Shown here: positions 42,791 to 50,233 of the stretch, piece after piece
How positions within the stretch are numbered: the stretch's first letter is position 1
How the letters are laid out: each line of letters begins with the position of its first letter
NCBI GenBank assembly: GCA_026421245.1
Contig: JAPKDJ010000016.1
Location: 1 to 62,949 of the forward strand
From: Akkermansiaceae bacterium
GTDB lineage: Bacteria; Verrucomicrobiota; Verrucomicrobiia; Verrucomicrobiales; Akkermansiaceae
Reading direction: 5' to 3'
DNA: 62,949 nt
Made by a program: the position numbers and the translations under genes
The notes under the pieces: generated by a model
Database searches by the model: none
Told to the model about the DNA's origin: nothing
The model's input: the letters and a program-made list of their open reading frames with translations, nothing else

Positions 42791-45085
42791 ATGAAAATGC
42801 CCATGAATTTCCGATCTCTCGCCTTCGGGACCCTCCTCGCCCTCTCCTCCTCCGCTCTCGCAGATGTCACCGGCTGGCTCAACTGGCGCGGTCCCAACCA
42901 AAACGGCACCTCTGACGAATCCAATCTTCCCGAATCCTGGAAGCCTGGTGCCGACAACCAACTTTGGAAATATGACCTCAACGGCGCTGGCGCTCCCGTC
43001 ATTGCCGATGGTAAACTCTATATCTTCGGATACGGCCAATTTGGCGACGATCCCGCCCAGGACGTCCAGGAAACCCTCCTCTGCCTCGATGCCATCACTG
43101 GCGAAAAAATCTGGGAGAAGCGCTTCAGCGATTACATCTCCGACGTTGTTTACAATCGCTACGGTGTCGGTTCTCCCGTCATCGATCCCGAAACCGGCAA
43201 CGTCTACCTCCAAACTTCAAACGGCCGTTGCGTCGCCTTTACCTCCGATGGCGAGCCCATCTGGGAAATCTCTCTCATTGAGACCCTCGCCCGCCTCACC
43301 TTCCCCAACGGCCGCACCGGTTCTCCTGCCGTCTTTGAAAAACTCGTCATCTTCCATTGCGTCACCGCCAACTGGGGACGCACCGGCCCCGCCCGAGATC
43401 GCTTTTACGCCTTCGACAAAATCACGGGAGAACTCGTCTGGTATTCCAGCCCCGGCGTTCGTCCGGTTGACAGCTCTTTCTGCATGCCCGTCTTCGGAAA
43501 ACTCGGCGACCAAGCCGTCTTCTACGCCGGAACCGGCTGCGGAAACATCGTTTGCGTGAATGCCCGCACCGGCGCTCCCGTCTGGCGCTTCCAACTTTCC
43601 CAAGGAGGCATCAACTCACAAGTCATCCTTCACGGGGAGGACAAGCTCATCGCTCTTCACGGCAAGGAAAATATCGACGCCACCTCGAAAGGTCGCCTCG
43701 TCTGCCTTAAAATCCCTACCGAGTATCCCAAGGAACAAGTCGTCCTCGAACCCAGCGCCGAACTTTGGCGCAATGACGAACACATCGGATTCACCAGTTC
43801 CCCCATCCTCGTGAAAGACCGCGTTTACACTACCAACTTCACCGGTGAACTGATCGCGGTCGATGCCGACAATGGCAAGACCCTCTGGCACGAGAAAATG
43901 GCTCCCGATCAGATCCACGCCTCCCCAGCCTACGGTGATGAAAAAATTTACTCCCCTTGGTTCGAGGGCTCCTTCGTAGTCACCAAACCCAACGACGCCA
44001 AAGCCGAAGTGCTCTCCCACGCCGACATCAAGGCCGACGACGGGACCGGCGTGAAATGCCTCGCCGCCCCCACCATTTGGGCGGGCAAAGTTTATCTCTC
44101 CACTCGCGACGGCCTCTACTGCTTCGGCAGCAAGGATGGAAAATTCCCCGCTCCAAAAACTCCTCTCATCGCCAACAAGCCTGCAGGGCCAGTCACCCAA
44201 CTCCAGGTCGTCCCCGCTGAATTTGCGATCGCTCCCGGCCAGAAGCAGGATTTCAAGGTCTACGGGCTCGATAAGCGTGGCCAGCGCGTCAAAGTCATCA
44301 CCGAAGGACTCTCCTGGGAAAAATTCGTTCCTCCCACCGCCAAAGTGAAGGCTGCTGTCGATGCCACCCTCGATGCTAAGACCGGCACCGTGACCGCCGG
44401 GAAGGACGCCAAGATCTCCGCCGGTGCTCTCAAGGTCACCCTCAACGGCATGGCTGGAACCACCCGCGGCCGCGTCGAAGCTGGCCTCGGATACGCTGAG
44501 AACTTTGAAGGGGTTGATCTCAAAATGGAACACAAGGGCGAGAACGTAAACTTCCCGCCTCTCGCCTGGCTCGGTGCTCGCATTAAGTGGCACGTTCTCG
44601 AAAAGGATGACTCCAAAGTCATTGCCAACCGCCTCGACAACATTCTCTTCCAGCGCACCATGAACTTCTTCGGTGACCCCGAGCTGAAAGACTACGTCCT
44701 CGAAGCCGATGTCATGACCGATGGCAACCGCCGCATCAAGTCCACCGTCGGACTCGTCAACCAGCGCTACCTCTTCACCATCGTCGGGAACCAGAATATC
44801 CTCGAGATCTCCAGTAACTACGAGCGAGTCAAACAGTCCGTCAAATTCCCCGTCAAGGCCAACACCTGGTATCACCTCAAAACCCACGTCAAAGCCAATG
44901 CCGACGGCTCCGGCGAAGTCCGCGCCAAAGCGTGGACCAAGGGTGAAGACGAACCCTCCGACTGGTCCATCAAAGTCCCAGTCAAGCGCGTTCACCCCAA
45001 AGGAGCCCCAGGCGTCTTCGCCTTCTCTCCCCAGGCTCAAAAGCGCGTCTATCTCGACAACATCAAACTCAGCCCTACCAAGTAG
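42791..45085 (+). CDS. Secreted PQQ-like beta-propeller with C-terminal jelly-roll domain
   Basis: A 764-residue exported protein with a signal peptide ending near residue 24 (SSSALAD). The propeller starts with GWLNWRGPNQNGTSDESNLP and has blades marked by DAITGEKIWEKRF, DKITGELVWYSSPG, NARTGAPVWRFQL and DADNGKTLWHEKM up to about residue 455. Residues about 460-560 form a linker with an Ig-like look (VTQLQVVPAEFAIAPGQKQD). The last 200 residues (from YAENFEGVDLKMEHKG) are a lectin/DUF1080-like jelly-roll ending VFAFSPQAQKRVYLDNIKL. It probably binds a polysaccharide or acts in oxidation of a sugar; neither is proven. It is 35 bases upstream of another propeller gene. Confidence 0.85.
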   Translation: MKMPMNFRSLAFGTLLALSSSALADVTGWLNWRGPNQNGTSDESNLPESWKPGADNQLWKYDLNGAGAPVIADGKLYIFGYGQFGDDPAQDVQETLLCLDAITGEKIWEKRFSDYISDVVYNRYGVGSPVIDPETGNVYLQTSNGRCVAFTSDGEPIWEISLIETLARLTFPNGRTGSPAVFEKLVIFHCVTANWGRTGPARDRFYAFDKITGELVWYSSPGVRPVDSSFCMPVFGKLGDQAVFYAGTGCGNIVCVNARTGAPVWRFQLSQGGINSQVILHGEDKLIALHGKENIDATSKGRLVCLKIPTEYPKEQVVLEPSAELWRNDEHIGFTSSPILVKDRVYTTNFTGELIAVDADNGKTLWHEKMAPDQIHASPAYGDEKIYSPWFEGSFVVTKPNDAKAEVLSHADIKADDGTGVKCLAAPTIWAGKVYLSTRDGLYCFGSKDGKFPAPKTPLIANKPAGPVTQLQVVPAEFAIAPGQKQDFKVYGLDKRGQRVKVITEGLSWEKFVPPTAKVKAAVDATLDAKTGTVTAGKDAKISAGALKVTLNGMAGTTRGRVEAGLGYAENFEGVDLKMEHKGENVNFPPLAWLGARIKWHVLEKDDSKVIANRLDNILFQRTMNFFGDPELKDYVLEADVMTDGNRRIKSTVGLVNQRYLFTIVGNQNILEISSNYERVKQSVKFPVKANTWYHLKTHVKANADGSGEVRAKAWTKGEDEPSDWSIKVPVKRVHPKGAPGVFAFSPQAQKRVYLDNIKLSPTK

Positions 45086-45120
45086 CACTTTTCCAAACAT
45101 CATTTAAAATTTCCGGACTC

Positions 45121-46623
45121 ATGAAAACTACAACCGCCCTTCTCCTCTCAGGACTCACCCTCACCGCCACTGCCAATGACTGGCCGATGTGGGGTGGCAC
45201 GCCCGACCGAAACATGGTCGGCGAAGCCAAAAACCTTCCCGTCGATATCAACCCCGGCGAACTCGATGACGAAACCGAAGCCGCTATTCTCACCGATGCC
45301 AAAAACATCAAGTGGGCCGCCAAACTCGGCTCACAAGCCTACGGCAACACCGTCGTCGCTGGAGGAAAAGTTTTCGTCGGCACCAACAACGAGTCTCCCC
45401 GCGACAAAGCGCAGGAAGGCGATCGCGGCGTCCTCATGACCTTCGACGAGAAAGATGGATCCTTCCTCTGGCAGCTTATTATTCCCAAGCTCGGAGCCGG
45501 TAAGGTGAGCGATTGGGAATACGTCGGCCTTTGCTCCTCCCCCGCAGTCGAAGGCAATCGCATGTGGGTCGTCACCAATCGTGGCGAAGTCGTCTGTCTC
45601 GACACCGAAGGCATGGCCAACGGAAACGATGGCCCCTTCAAGGATGAAGCCAAATACATGGCAGTGAAAGATGAAGTCGTCGAGGTCACCAAGGAACACG
45701 CCGACATCATCTGGATTTACGACATGCGCGAAGAACTCGGCATCTTCCCTCACAACGTCTCCTCCTGCTCCCCCGTCGTGATTGGTGACAAACTCTACAC
45801 CGCCACTTCGAACGGAGTCGATTGGTCCCACACCAATATCCCCGCTCCCAACTCTCCCGCTCTCGTCTCTCTCGACAAGAAGACTGGCAAGCTCCTCGCC
45901 GAGGAAGCCTCCGGAGTCTCCACCCGTGTTCTCCACGCCAGCTGGTCCTCGCCTGCTTTCGGAAAGATCGGCGGTAAGGATGCCATCGTCTGGGGTGGTG
46001 GCGACGGTTACGCCTACGCTTTTGATCCCAATCCCGTGAAAGACGAAGAAGACTTCGACGTCTTCAAGGAACTCTGGAAGCTCGACTGCAATCCGACCGA
46101 GTATCGTAAGAAGGAAGATGGCAAACCAATCAAATATGCCACCTTTGCCGGCGCCAGCGAAGTGATCGGCACAGCCGTCATCGCCGACGGGCTCACCTAT
46201 ATCATCATCGGACAAGACCCGGAGCACGGCGACGGCGTCGGTCACATTCTCTGCATCGGAGCCGACGGAACACCTGTCTGGTCCTCCAAGAAAGTGGGTC
46301 GCTCAATCTCCACTCTCAGCGTGGCCGACGGCCTCGTCTACGCCGCCGAATACAAAGGCGACATCCACTGCTACGACGCCAAAACCGGTAAAGAACATTG
46401 GGCCCACGAAACCCAGTCCCGCATCTGGGGATCCACCCTCGTTGCTGATGGCAAAGTCTGGATCGGCACCGAAGATGGCGAGCTTCACATCCTCAAAGCA
46501 GGGAAAGAAAAAGAAGCCCTCGGCCTCATCGAATTCCCCGCTCCTATTTATAGCAGCACCGTGGTCGCCAACGACGTCATTTACCTCGCCACCCAGACCC
46601 ACCTCTACGCCATCGGGAAGTAA
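45121..46623 (+). CDS. Secreted PQQ-like beta-propeller protein
   Basis: A 500-residue exported protein with signal peptide MKTTTALLLSGLTLTATA followed by NDWPMWGGTPDRNMV, the usual propeller opening. Blades show the repeating D-x-K-T-G-K-x-W/L pattern (DKKTGKLLAEEAS, DAKTGKEHWAHET) and DGLVYAAEYKGDIHCYD. It is shorter than its upstream neighbour and lacks the jelly-roll domain. The two genes are separated by 35 bases and share one terminator, so they form an operon. A complex of the two propellers is a reasonable guess. The catalytic state is unknown, as no PQQ-ligand set can be picked out by eye. Confidence 0.85.
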   Translation: MKTTTALLLSGLTLTATANDWPMWGGTPDRNMVGEAKNLPVDINPGELDDETEAAILTDAKNIKWAAKLGSQAYGNTVVAGGKVFVGTNNESPRDKAQEGDRGVLMTFDEKDGSFLWQLIIPKLGAGKVSDWEYVGLCSSPAVEGNRMWVVTNRGEVVCLDTEGMANGNDGPFKDEAKYMAVKDEVVEVTKEHADIIWIYDMREELGIFPHNVSSCSPVVIGDKLYTATSNGVDWSHTNIPAPNSPALVSLDKKTGKLLAEEASGVSTRVLHASWSSPAFGKIGGKDAIVWGGGDGYAYAFDPNPVKDEEDFDVFKELWKLDCNPTEYRKKEDGKPIKYATFAGASEVIGTAVIADGLTYIIIGQDPEHGDGVGHILCIGADGTPVWSSKKVGRSISTLSVADGLVYAAEYKGDIHCYDAKTGKEHWAHETQSRIWGSTLVADGKVWIGTEDGELHILKAGKEKEALGLIEFPAPIYSSTVVANDVIYLATQTHLYAIGK

Positions 46624-46645
46624 CCTCCCCACACCAAATTTTCAA

Positions 46646-46677
46646 AGCGAGCCCCGCACCCGCGCGGCTCGCTTTTT
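46646..46677 (+). terminator. Intrinsic terminator of the propeller operon
   Basis: AGCGAGCC (46646-46653) and GGCTCGCT (46665-46672) are perfect partners around a GC-rich loop, followed by TTTT. It lies 23 bases after the stop of the second propeller gene. Confidence 0.8.
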
Positions 46678-46836
46678 CATGCCTCCTTCTTCCGCAAAGC
46701 AAAACATGCAATGCTCCCCTGCATTGCGCCAAGCAGAACGACACCCGGATGAAAATGTGTCCCGGGATCATGAGCCCTCAAAGTAAGGAAGCATATTCAG
46801 AAAACTGTCGGGCGCTCGATTCAAGTCAGAACCGGT

Positions 46837-46858
46837 CAGGAAAGAGCGCTCTTTCCTG
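46837..46858. repeat. Perfect 22-base palindrome
   Basis: The half-site CAGGAAAGAGC is followed immediately by its reverse complement GCTCTTTCCTG. It sits between the propeller terminator and the 3' end of the broken AraC gene. There is no T-run on either side, so a terminator is unlikely; a protein-binding site is possible. A second, smaller inverted repeat (GCAATGC...GCATTGC, 46708-46727) lies nearby. Confidence 0.5.
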
Positions 46859-46913
46859 GGGCGCTCTCGAGGTTCTTTCCCACATGAAAGTGGCACATCA
46901 TAGAATACTCTGC

Positions 46914-47328
46914 CTATCTCGGCTGTTCAGCCCGCAAACTCCTCGGGGTGATTCCAAGGTGTTTCTTGAAGACATGGCCCAAGTAACTTTGACGGAAAAA
47001 TCCCACGAGTCGGGAGATTTCGGCGAGGCTTAAGTCGGAATTCTTAAGCAGGGCTTTTGCTTTCGCGAGCCGCGATTTCGGTTAGGAAATCCCGAATGGT
47101 CTTTCCTGTTTCCTTCCGAAATCGCCGTTGAAAGAGACTCCGCGAAATTCCAGCCTCCCGCGCTAAGTCGTCGTTGTTCAGTTTGCAGTTGGAAAGGTTC
47201 TCATGGGTGACATGGATCCCGAGGGCAACCGCGGAATCTGAGATCGCACGGGTGTTTGAAGAGCGACCCCGCACCTGACCTCGCCTTGATGATGGACCGG
47301 GAAACTTCTCTGGAATGCCTAAACGCAA
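46914..47328 (-). pseudogene. AraC/XylR-family regulator, truncated and frameshifted
   Basis: The minus strand encodes both helix-turn-helix parts of an AraC domain. The first (NNDDLAREAGISRSLFQRRF, then ETGKTIRDFLTEI) ends at a TAA near 47044. The second continues in another frame (AKALLKNSDLSLAEISRLVG, VFKKHLGITPRSLRAE) to a TAG at 46914-46916. A single-base shift near 47062-47085 would join them (TEI to SRLAKAKALLKN). The usual sugar-sensing domain is missing upstream; a stop lies just before the TTG at 47328. It looks like a dead regulator, perhaps once for a nearby sugar-related gene. A sequencing error at the shift cannot be excluded, but it would not restore the lost N-terminus. Confidence 0.7.
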
Positions 47329-47387
47329 TTGGAGCTACCGCGCGCTTTCCCTCTATCACGGACATCCTTCTAAAAGAGTGATCCGGA

Positions 47388-47672
47388 CTATTTTGTGTCC
47401 GCTGTTTCTTCCGCATCTCGTTTTTCCTGTTCCACAGATTTATCAATTTCGTCGTGGAAAATCTTTTGAAACTCTTCGTCACTCAAGGCTCTTCCGGGGA
47501 GCAGAAAAGAAGACGGGTATTCACCACCGACCCAGCGGAGATTTCTCAGTTGGCGCGTTTTGTTCCAGGGGCTCCCTCCGACGGTCTTGGAACTTCCATC
47601 CGGCTGCCTCACTCGGACATGCGCTTTGATTCCAAGTTCAAGGGGGCCGCCACCCTCGAACTGATTACCATT
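47388..47672 (-). pseudogene. Unidentified ORF fragment without clear start
   Basis: An open minus-strand frame follows a TAG at 47673-47675 and ends at 47388. The translation looks like a real C-terminal part (FEGGGPLELGIKAHVRVRQP, later NKTRQLRNLRWVGGEYPSSF, and an acidic tail EIDKSVEQEKRDAEE). The only in-frame start is a GTG at 47612, in the middle of the coherent region. I do not recognise the family. It lies upstream of the broken AraC gene on the same strand and is likely another relic. Confidence 0.3.
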
Positions 47673-47767
47673 CTATTTGGGACTCAACAGCTCATTCACG
47701 AACTCAACAAGGTTCTGGTGACAATTGAAAAAAATCAGCTCCCGCAAAAGCGAGCGATCCTTCCGAA

Positions 47768-48229
47768 TTGACGAAAGCTTTGCAGAAGGGGGCAAAACTT
47801 CAACGGAGCCTCACCGTCCTACACGTGGGTGGAGAAAAAGATGAACCCATCATCGCCCTGATCTCATCGTGGAGAAAGCCACCGGCGAAGGAAAATGACT
47901 GCCCCCCTTGCGTTACAGGTCTCGCGATGCGAGGATCGGCCAACCTCATGCCCTCCCGCGGACGACATCAAAGCACCTCGAAAGAGTGCCGCGCCTTGAT
48001 TCGCCGGATCGAGGCCATGGATGGGGTGTTGGGAGTCATCATCGGTTACTCCTACGGCGGCAAGTCCCTCGCAAGAAGCAGCAGGACCGGGGCAATCAGA
48101 ATTCAACGGACGGTCGCGGGAGGACTGAAGGCCGTCACGCAGTCCGCCAAAGGCCTGCAGGAACTCTTCATCCGCACCGAAGCCGGCAAGGAGGCGCAGA
48201 TCGCGGCGAACGTCCAGGAACTCGAGTGA
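47768..48229 (+). CDS. Hypothetical protein, C-terminal part weakly DUF2103-like
   Basis: A 153-residue frame. The last 90 residues look coherent: STSKECRALIRRIEAMDGVL, GVIIGYSYGGKSLARSSRTG, then VAGGLKAVTQSAKGLQELFI. The order 'His/Ser-rich start, GVxxxIxG, small-residue loop, GxKAxxxSxxGxQELFI' resembles small predicted metal-binding DUF2103 proteins, but this is from memory and weak. The first 60 residues are less convincing; an internal ATG at 47948 would give 93 residues. No neighbour is obviously linked. It may be a relic, as most of this stretch is decayed. Confidence 0.35.
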   Translation: MTKALQKGAKLQRSLTVLHVGGEKDEPIIALISSWRKPPAKENDCPPCVTGLAMRGSANLMPSRGRHQSTSKECRALIRRIEAMDGVLGVIIGYSYGGKSLARSSRTGAIRIQRTVAGGLKAVTQSAKGLQELFIRTEAGKEAQIAANVQELE

Positions 48230-48327
48230 GCAGCTCAAGCTCCTGGAGCAAGGCCAGCGCGGTCGCCTCGAGTGTGGATCGGTGGACTCCTCCCCGTTCC
48301 CACAGCGAGAAAAGACAGGGGGCGCTA

Positions 48328-49839
48328 TTACTCGCGGACGAGATCACTGATGACCGTCTCAATCTTGAGGAGTGATTTTCCAAAGTTTCCATCTTCAATA
48401 TCCAGTCGCAATTCACGGAGGAGGCGACCCTTGGGATCATAGGTGTGGATCGCGCATTCGTGCAGCTCGCCGGCGGCGGCGCTCCCGTCGGCTCGGCTGA
48501 GCCGTAGAAAGAGTTTTCCTTTGCCGTCCTTGTCGGGGCCCAAGTCCTGCAGCAGAGAAGTGAGATCGATCCCGACTTCGATCGGGGTGTCATCATCCGG
48601 GCCTGCCAGAGGAACGTGGCCAGCATTGCCCCCGCCGAAGAGTGGCCAGCCGTTGAAGGCTTCCGGGGCGAACTCGTGCTCGGGGGCGGCAGCATCCTTG
48701 TCACTGGCAATCCCAATAGTCATCCGCAGATCCGTCCGGTCGTCGCAAGCAAGCTTGAGTTTCAGGGTCCTGCGAGGCAGATAGCGGGCAACTTCGACCC
48801 GGCCCAGATAGTTCCCACGCTTCCAGGTCGGATCAATCATCGCGCTGTAGAGCAGATAGACCCGGCCGTCTTTTGACCACGTCTTGCCCCATGAGTTGAC
48901 GACGATGTAGGCTCCGCGTTCCCAGTCGGCGAGCGTGACTTTACCATCGTCGTTGAGGTCGAGATCGGTGGTGATTTTACCGTCGCCGTTCAAGTCGTAA
49001 CCGACCTGGTCGTCGTATCCCACACAGGTAATGCCGTGTCCGTAGCCGCTTGGTCCCCAGCGGGTCCAGAGGTCTTCCCCCGCCGCATGCTCACCTTCTG
49101 GAATGGTCACCGTGACTTTTTTCAATTCGCCCATACGGCCGTCCAAGGCGAACAATCCACCGATCGTCTTCTTGTTCGCCTTCGGTTGATTGCGGTCGAA
49201 AAGCCAACCACGGGCTTCGTCGAGTTGGTCAATGGTATTGGCCGGCGAGTAGCGATAGCCCGAGACACGATACTCCATCGCTTCGCGCCAGATCTCATAG
49301 CCGTTTGGCCACACTCCAATCTTATTCAGGCGGACCCCGCCGTAGGACTTGGCGGTGGGTATGCCGATGCGCTTGGCCACTTCCCAACCGTGATAGGCCT
49401 CCGACCCTTTGTTTTCGGCGTGGTTCATCATATTCCACGAAAAGTGGGCGGGGAACCGCGTCGTATCGGTGTCTGCGATCGCGCCATTCAACACATTCAT
49501 TTCGTAAGTGAAGATCGACGCCACCGAGGCGAACTGGCCACAGGCTCCCCACTTCTGTTTATAGATTGCCGGGAACTGCGGGCGAGCGGAGTTATCGACG
49601 CGCGACGGCAAACGATCGGGGGCGACATCCACCCCACCAATATCAGGCCCGGCGGCACCACGCCAGGTGTTGTAACCTTTACCCTCAGAAGGGGGCCGGG
49701 AAAAAGAGCCCGGGTACGCGACCTGAGCTTTGCCGGCCTCGCTGTCAGGTTTGACAGCATCGTCAGCGATTACCGGACCAATGTGACCAGAGAACATGAG
49801 GCAACAAGCGATTAGCAAACGTTTCGGATGGGTGATCAT
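48328..49839 (-). CDS. Secreted papain-like (C1) cysteine peptidase with dockerin/EF-hand-like insertion
   Basis: A 503-residue exported protein with signal peptide (MITHPKRLLIACCLMFSGHI, cleavage near VIAD). The catalytic cysteine is probably C100 in QKWGACGQFASVAS, the histidine H268 in GYGHGITCVGYDD and the asparagine N315 in IVVNSWGKTW. Between His and Asn, residues about 282-303 hold two calcium-loop-like repeats (DLNGDGKIT and DLNDDGKVTLADW), the pattern of a dockerin or EF-hand pair. A beta-rich C-terminal domain follows (about 350-503). It would degrade protein outside the cytoplasm, with calcium perhaps stabilising the active-site loop. It is divergent from the DUF1592 cytochrome gene. 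Confidence 0.85.
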   Translation of the reverse strand: MITHPKRLLIACCLMFSGHIGPVIADDAVKPDSEAGKAQVAYPGSFSRPPSEGKGYNTWRGAAGPDIGGVDVAPDRLPSRVDNSARPQFPAIYKQKWGACGQFASVASIFTYEMNVLNGAIADTDTTRFPAHFSWNMMNHAENKGSEAYHGWEVAKRIGIPTAKSYGGVRLNKIGVWPNGYEIWREAMEYRVSGYRYSPANTIDQLDEARGWLFDRNQPKANKKTIGGLFALDGRMGELKKVTVTIPEGEHAAGEDLWTRWGPSGYGHGITCVGYDDQVGYDLNGDGKITTDLDLNDDGKVTLADWERGAYIVVNSWGKTWSKDGRVYLLYSAMIDPTWKRGNYLGRVEVARYLPRRTLKLKLACDDRTDLRMTIGIASDKDAAAPEHEFAPEAFNGWPLFGGGNAGHVPLAGPDDDTPIEVGIDLTSLLQDLGPDKDGKGKLFLRLSRADGSAAAGELHECAIHTYDPKGRLLRELRLDIEDGNFGKSLLKIETVISDLVRE

Positions 49840-50233
49840 AGATATGGTCCTGAAGTGAGTCTGTCTTTAGCAGACAACCCGATCGTTACAAGGGGCAGGA
49901 TTCCCCCACCAACTATGCCCTGCTTATTTTTGGGCCTATTTTCCCACATCATCCCATAATCTCCATAGCCTGTAGGGTTTGCCATCGCATTTCCGGAGGT
50001 TTCCTTCGGGCTCTTTTAGCCTTCCCCACCCGTCAGAAGATGGAACGAAGTCCCTTCGCGGAACCCGGGATGAAAGAGATGCCTCCTGCCTATCAAACTT
50101 TAATCGATAGATTCCGGCATTTGCGGGCAGTAAACATGTCAATGCCGATCACTGTCCTCACTCCGGCGCTCCTGGCGCGGTTTAGATCGACCACACTGGC
50201 CAAACGCGTGACCACCGAGAGATGTAATCCACA
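49840..50233. other. 394-base divergent intergenic region
   Basis: The stretch between the C1 peptidase and the DUF1592 cytochrome genes contains no frame with convincing protein-like sequence. It must hold both promoters, but I could not pick -35/-10 elements with confidence. No repeat, hairpin or RNA gene was seen. Confidence 0.5.

Noticed and set aside
46749..47033. Plus-strand ORF opposite the AraC remnant
   Set aside because: It is antisense to the recognisable second AraC helix-turn-helix and has no family features of its own.
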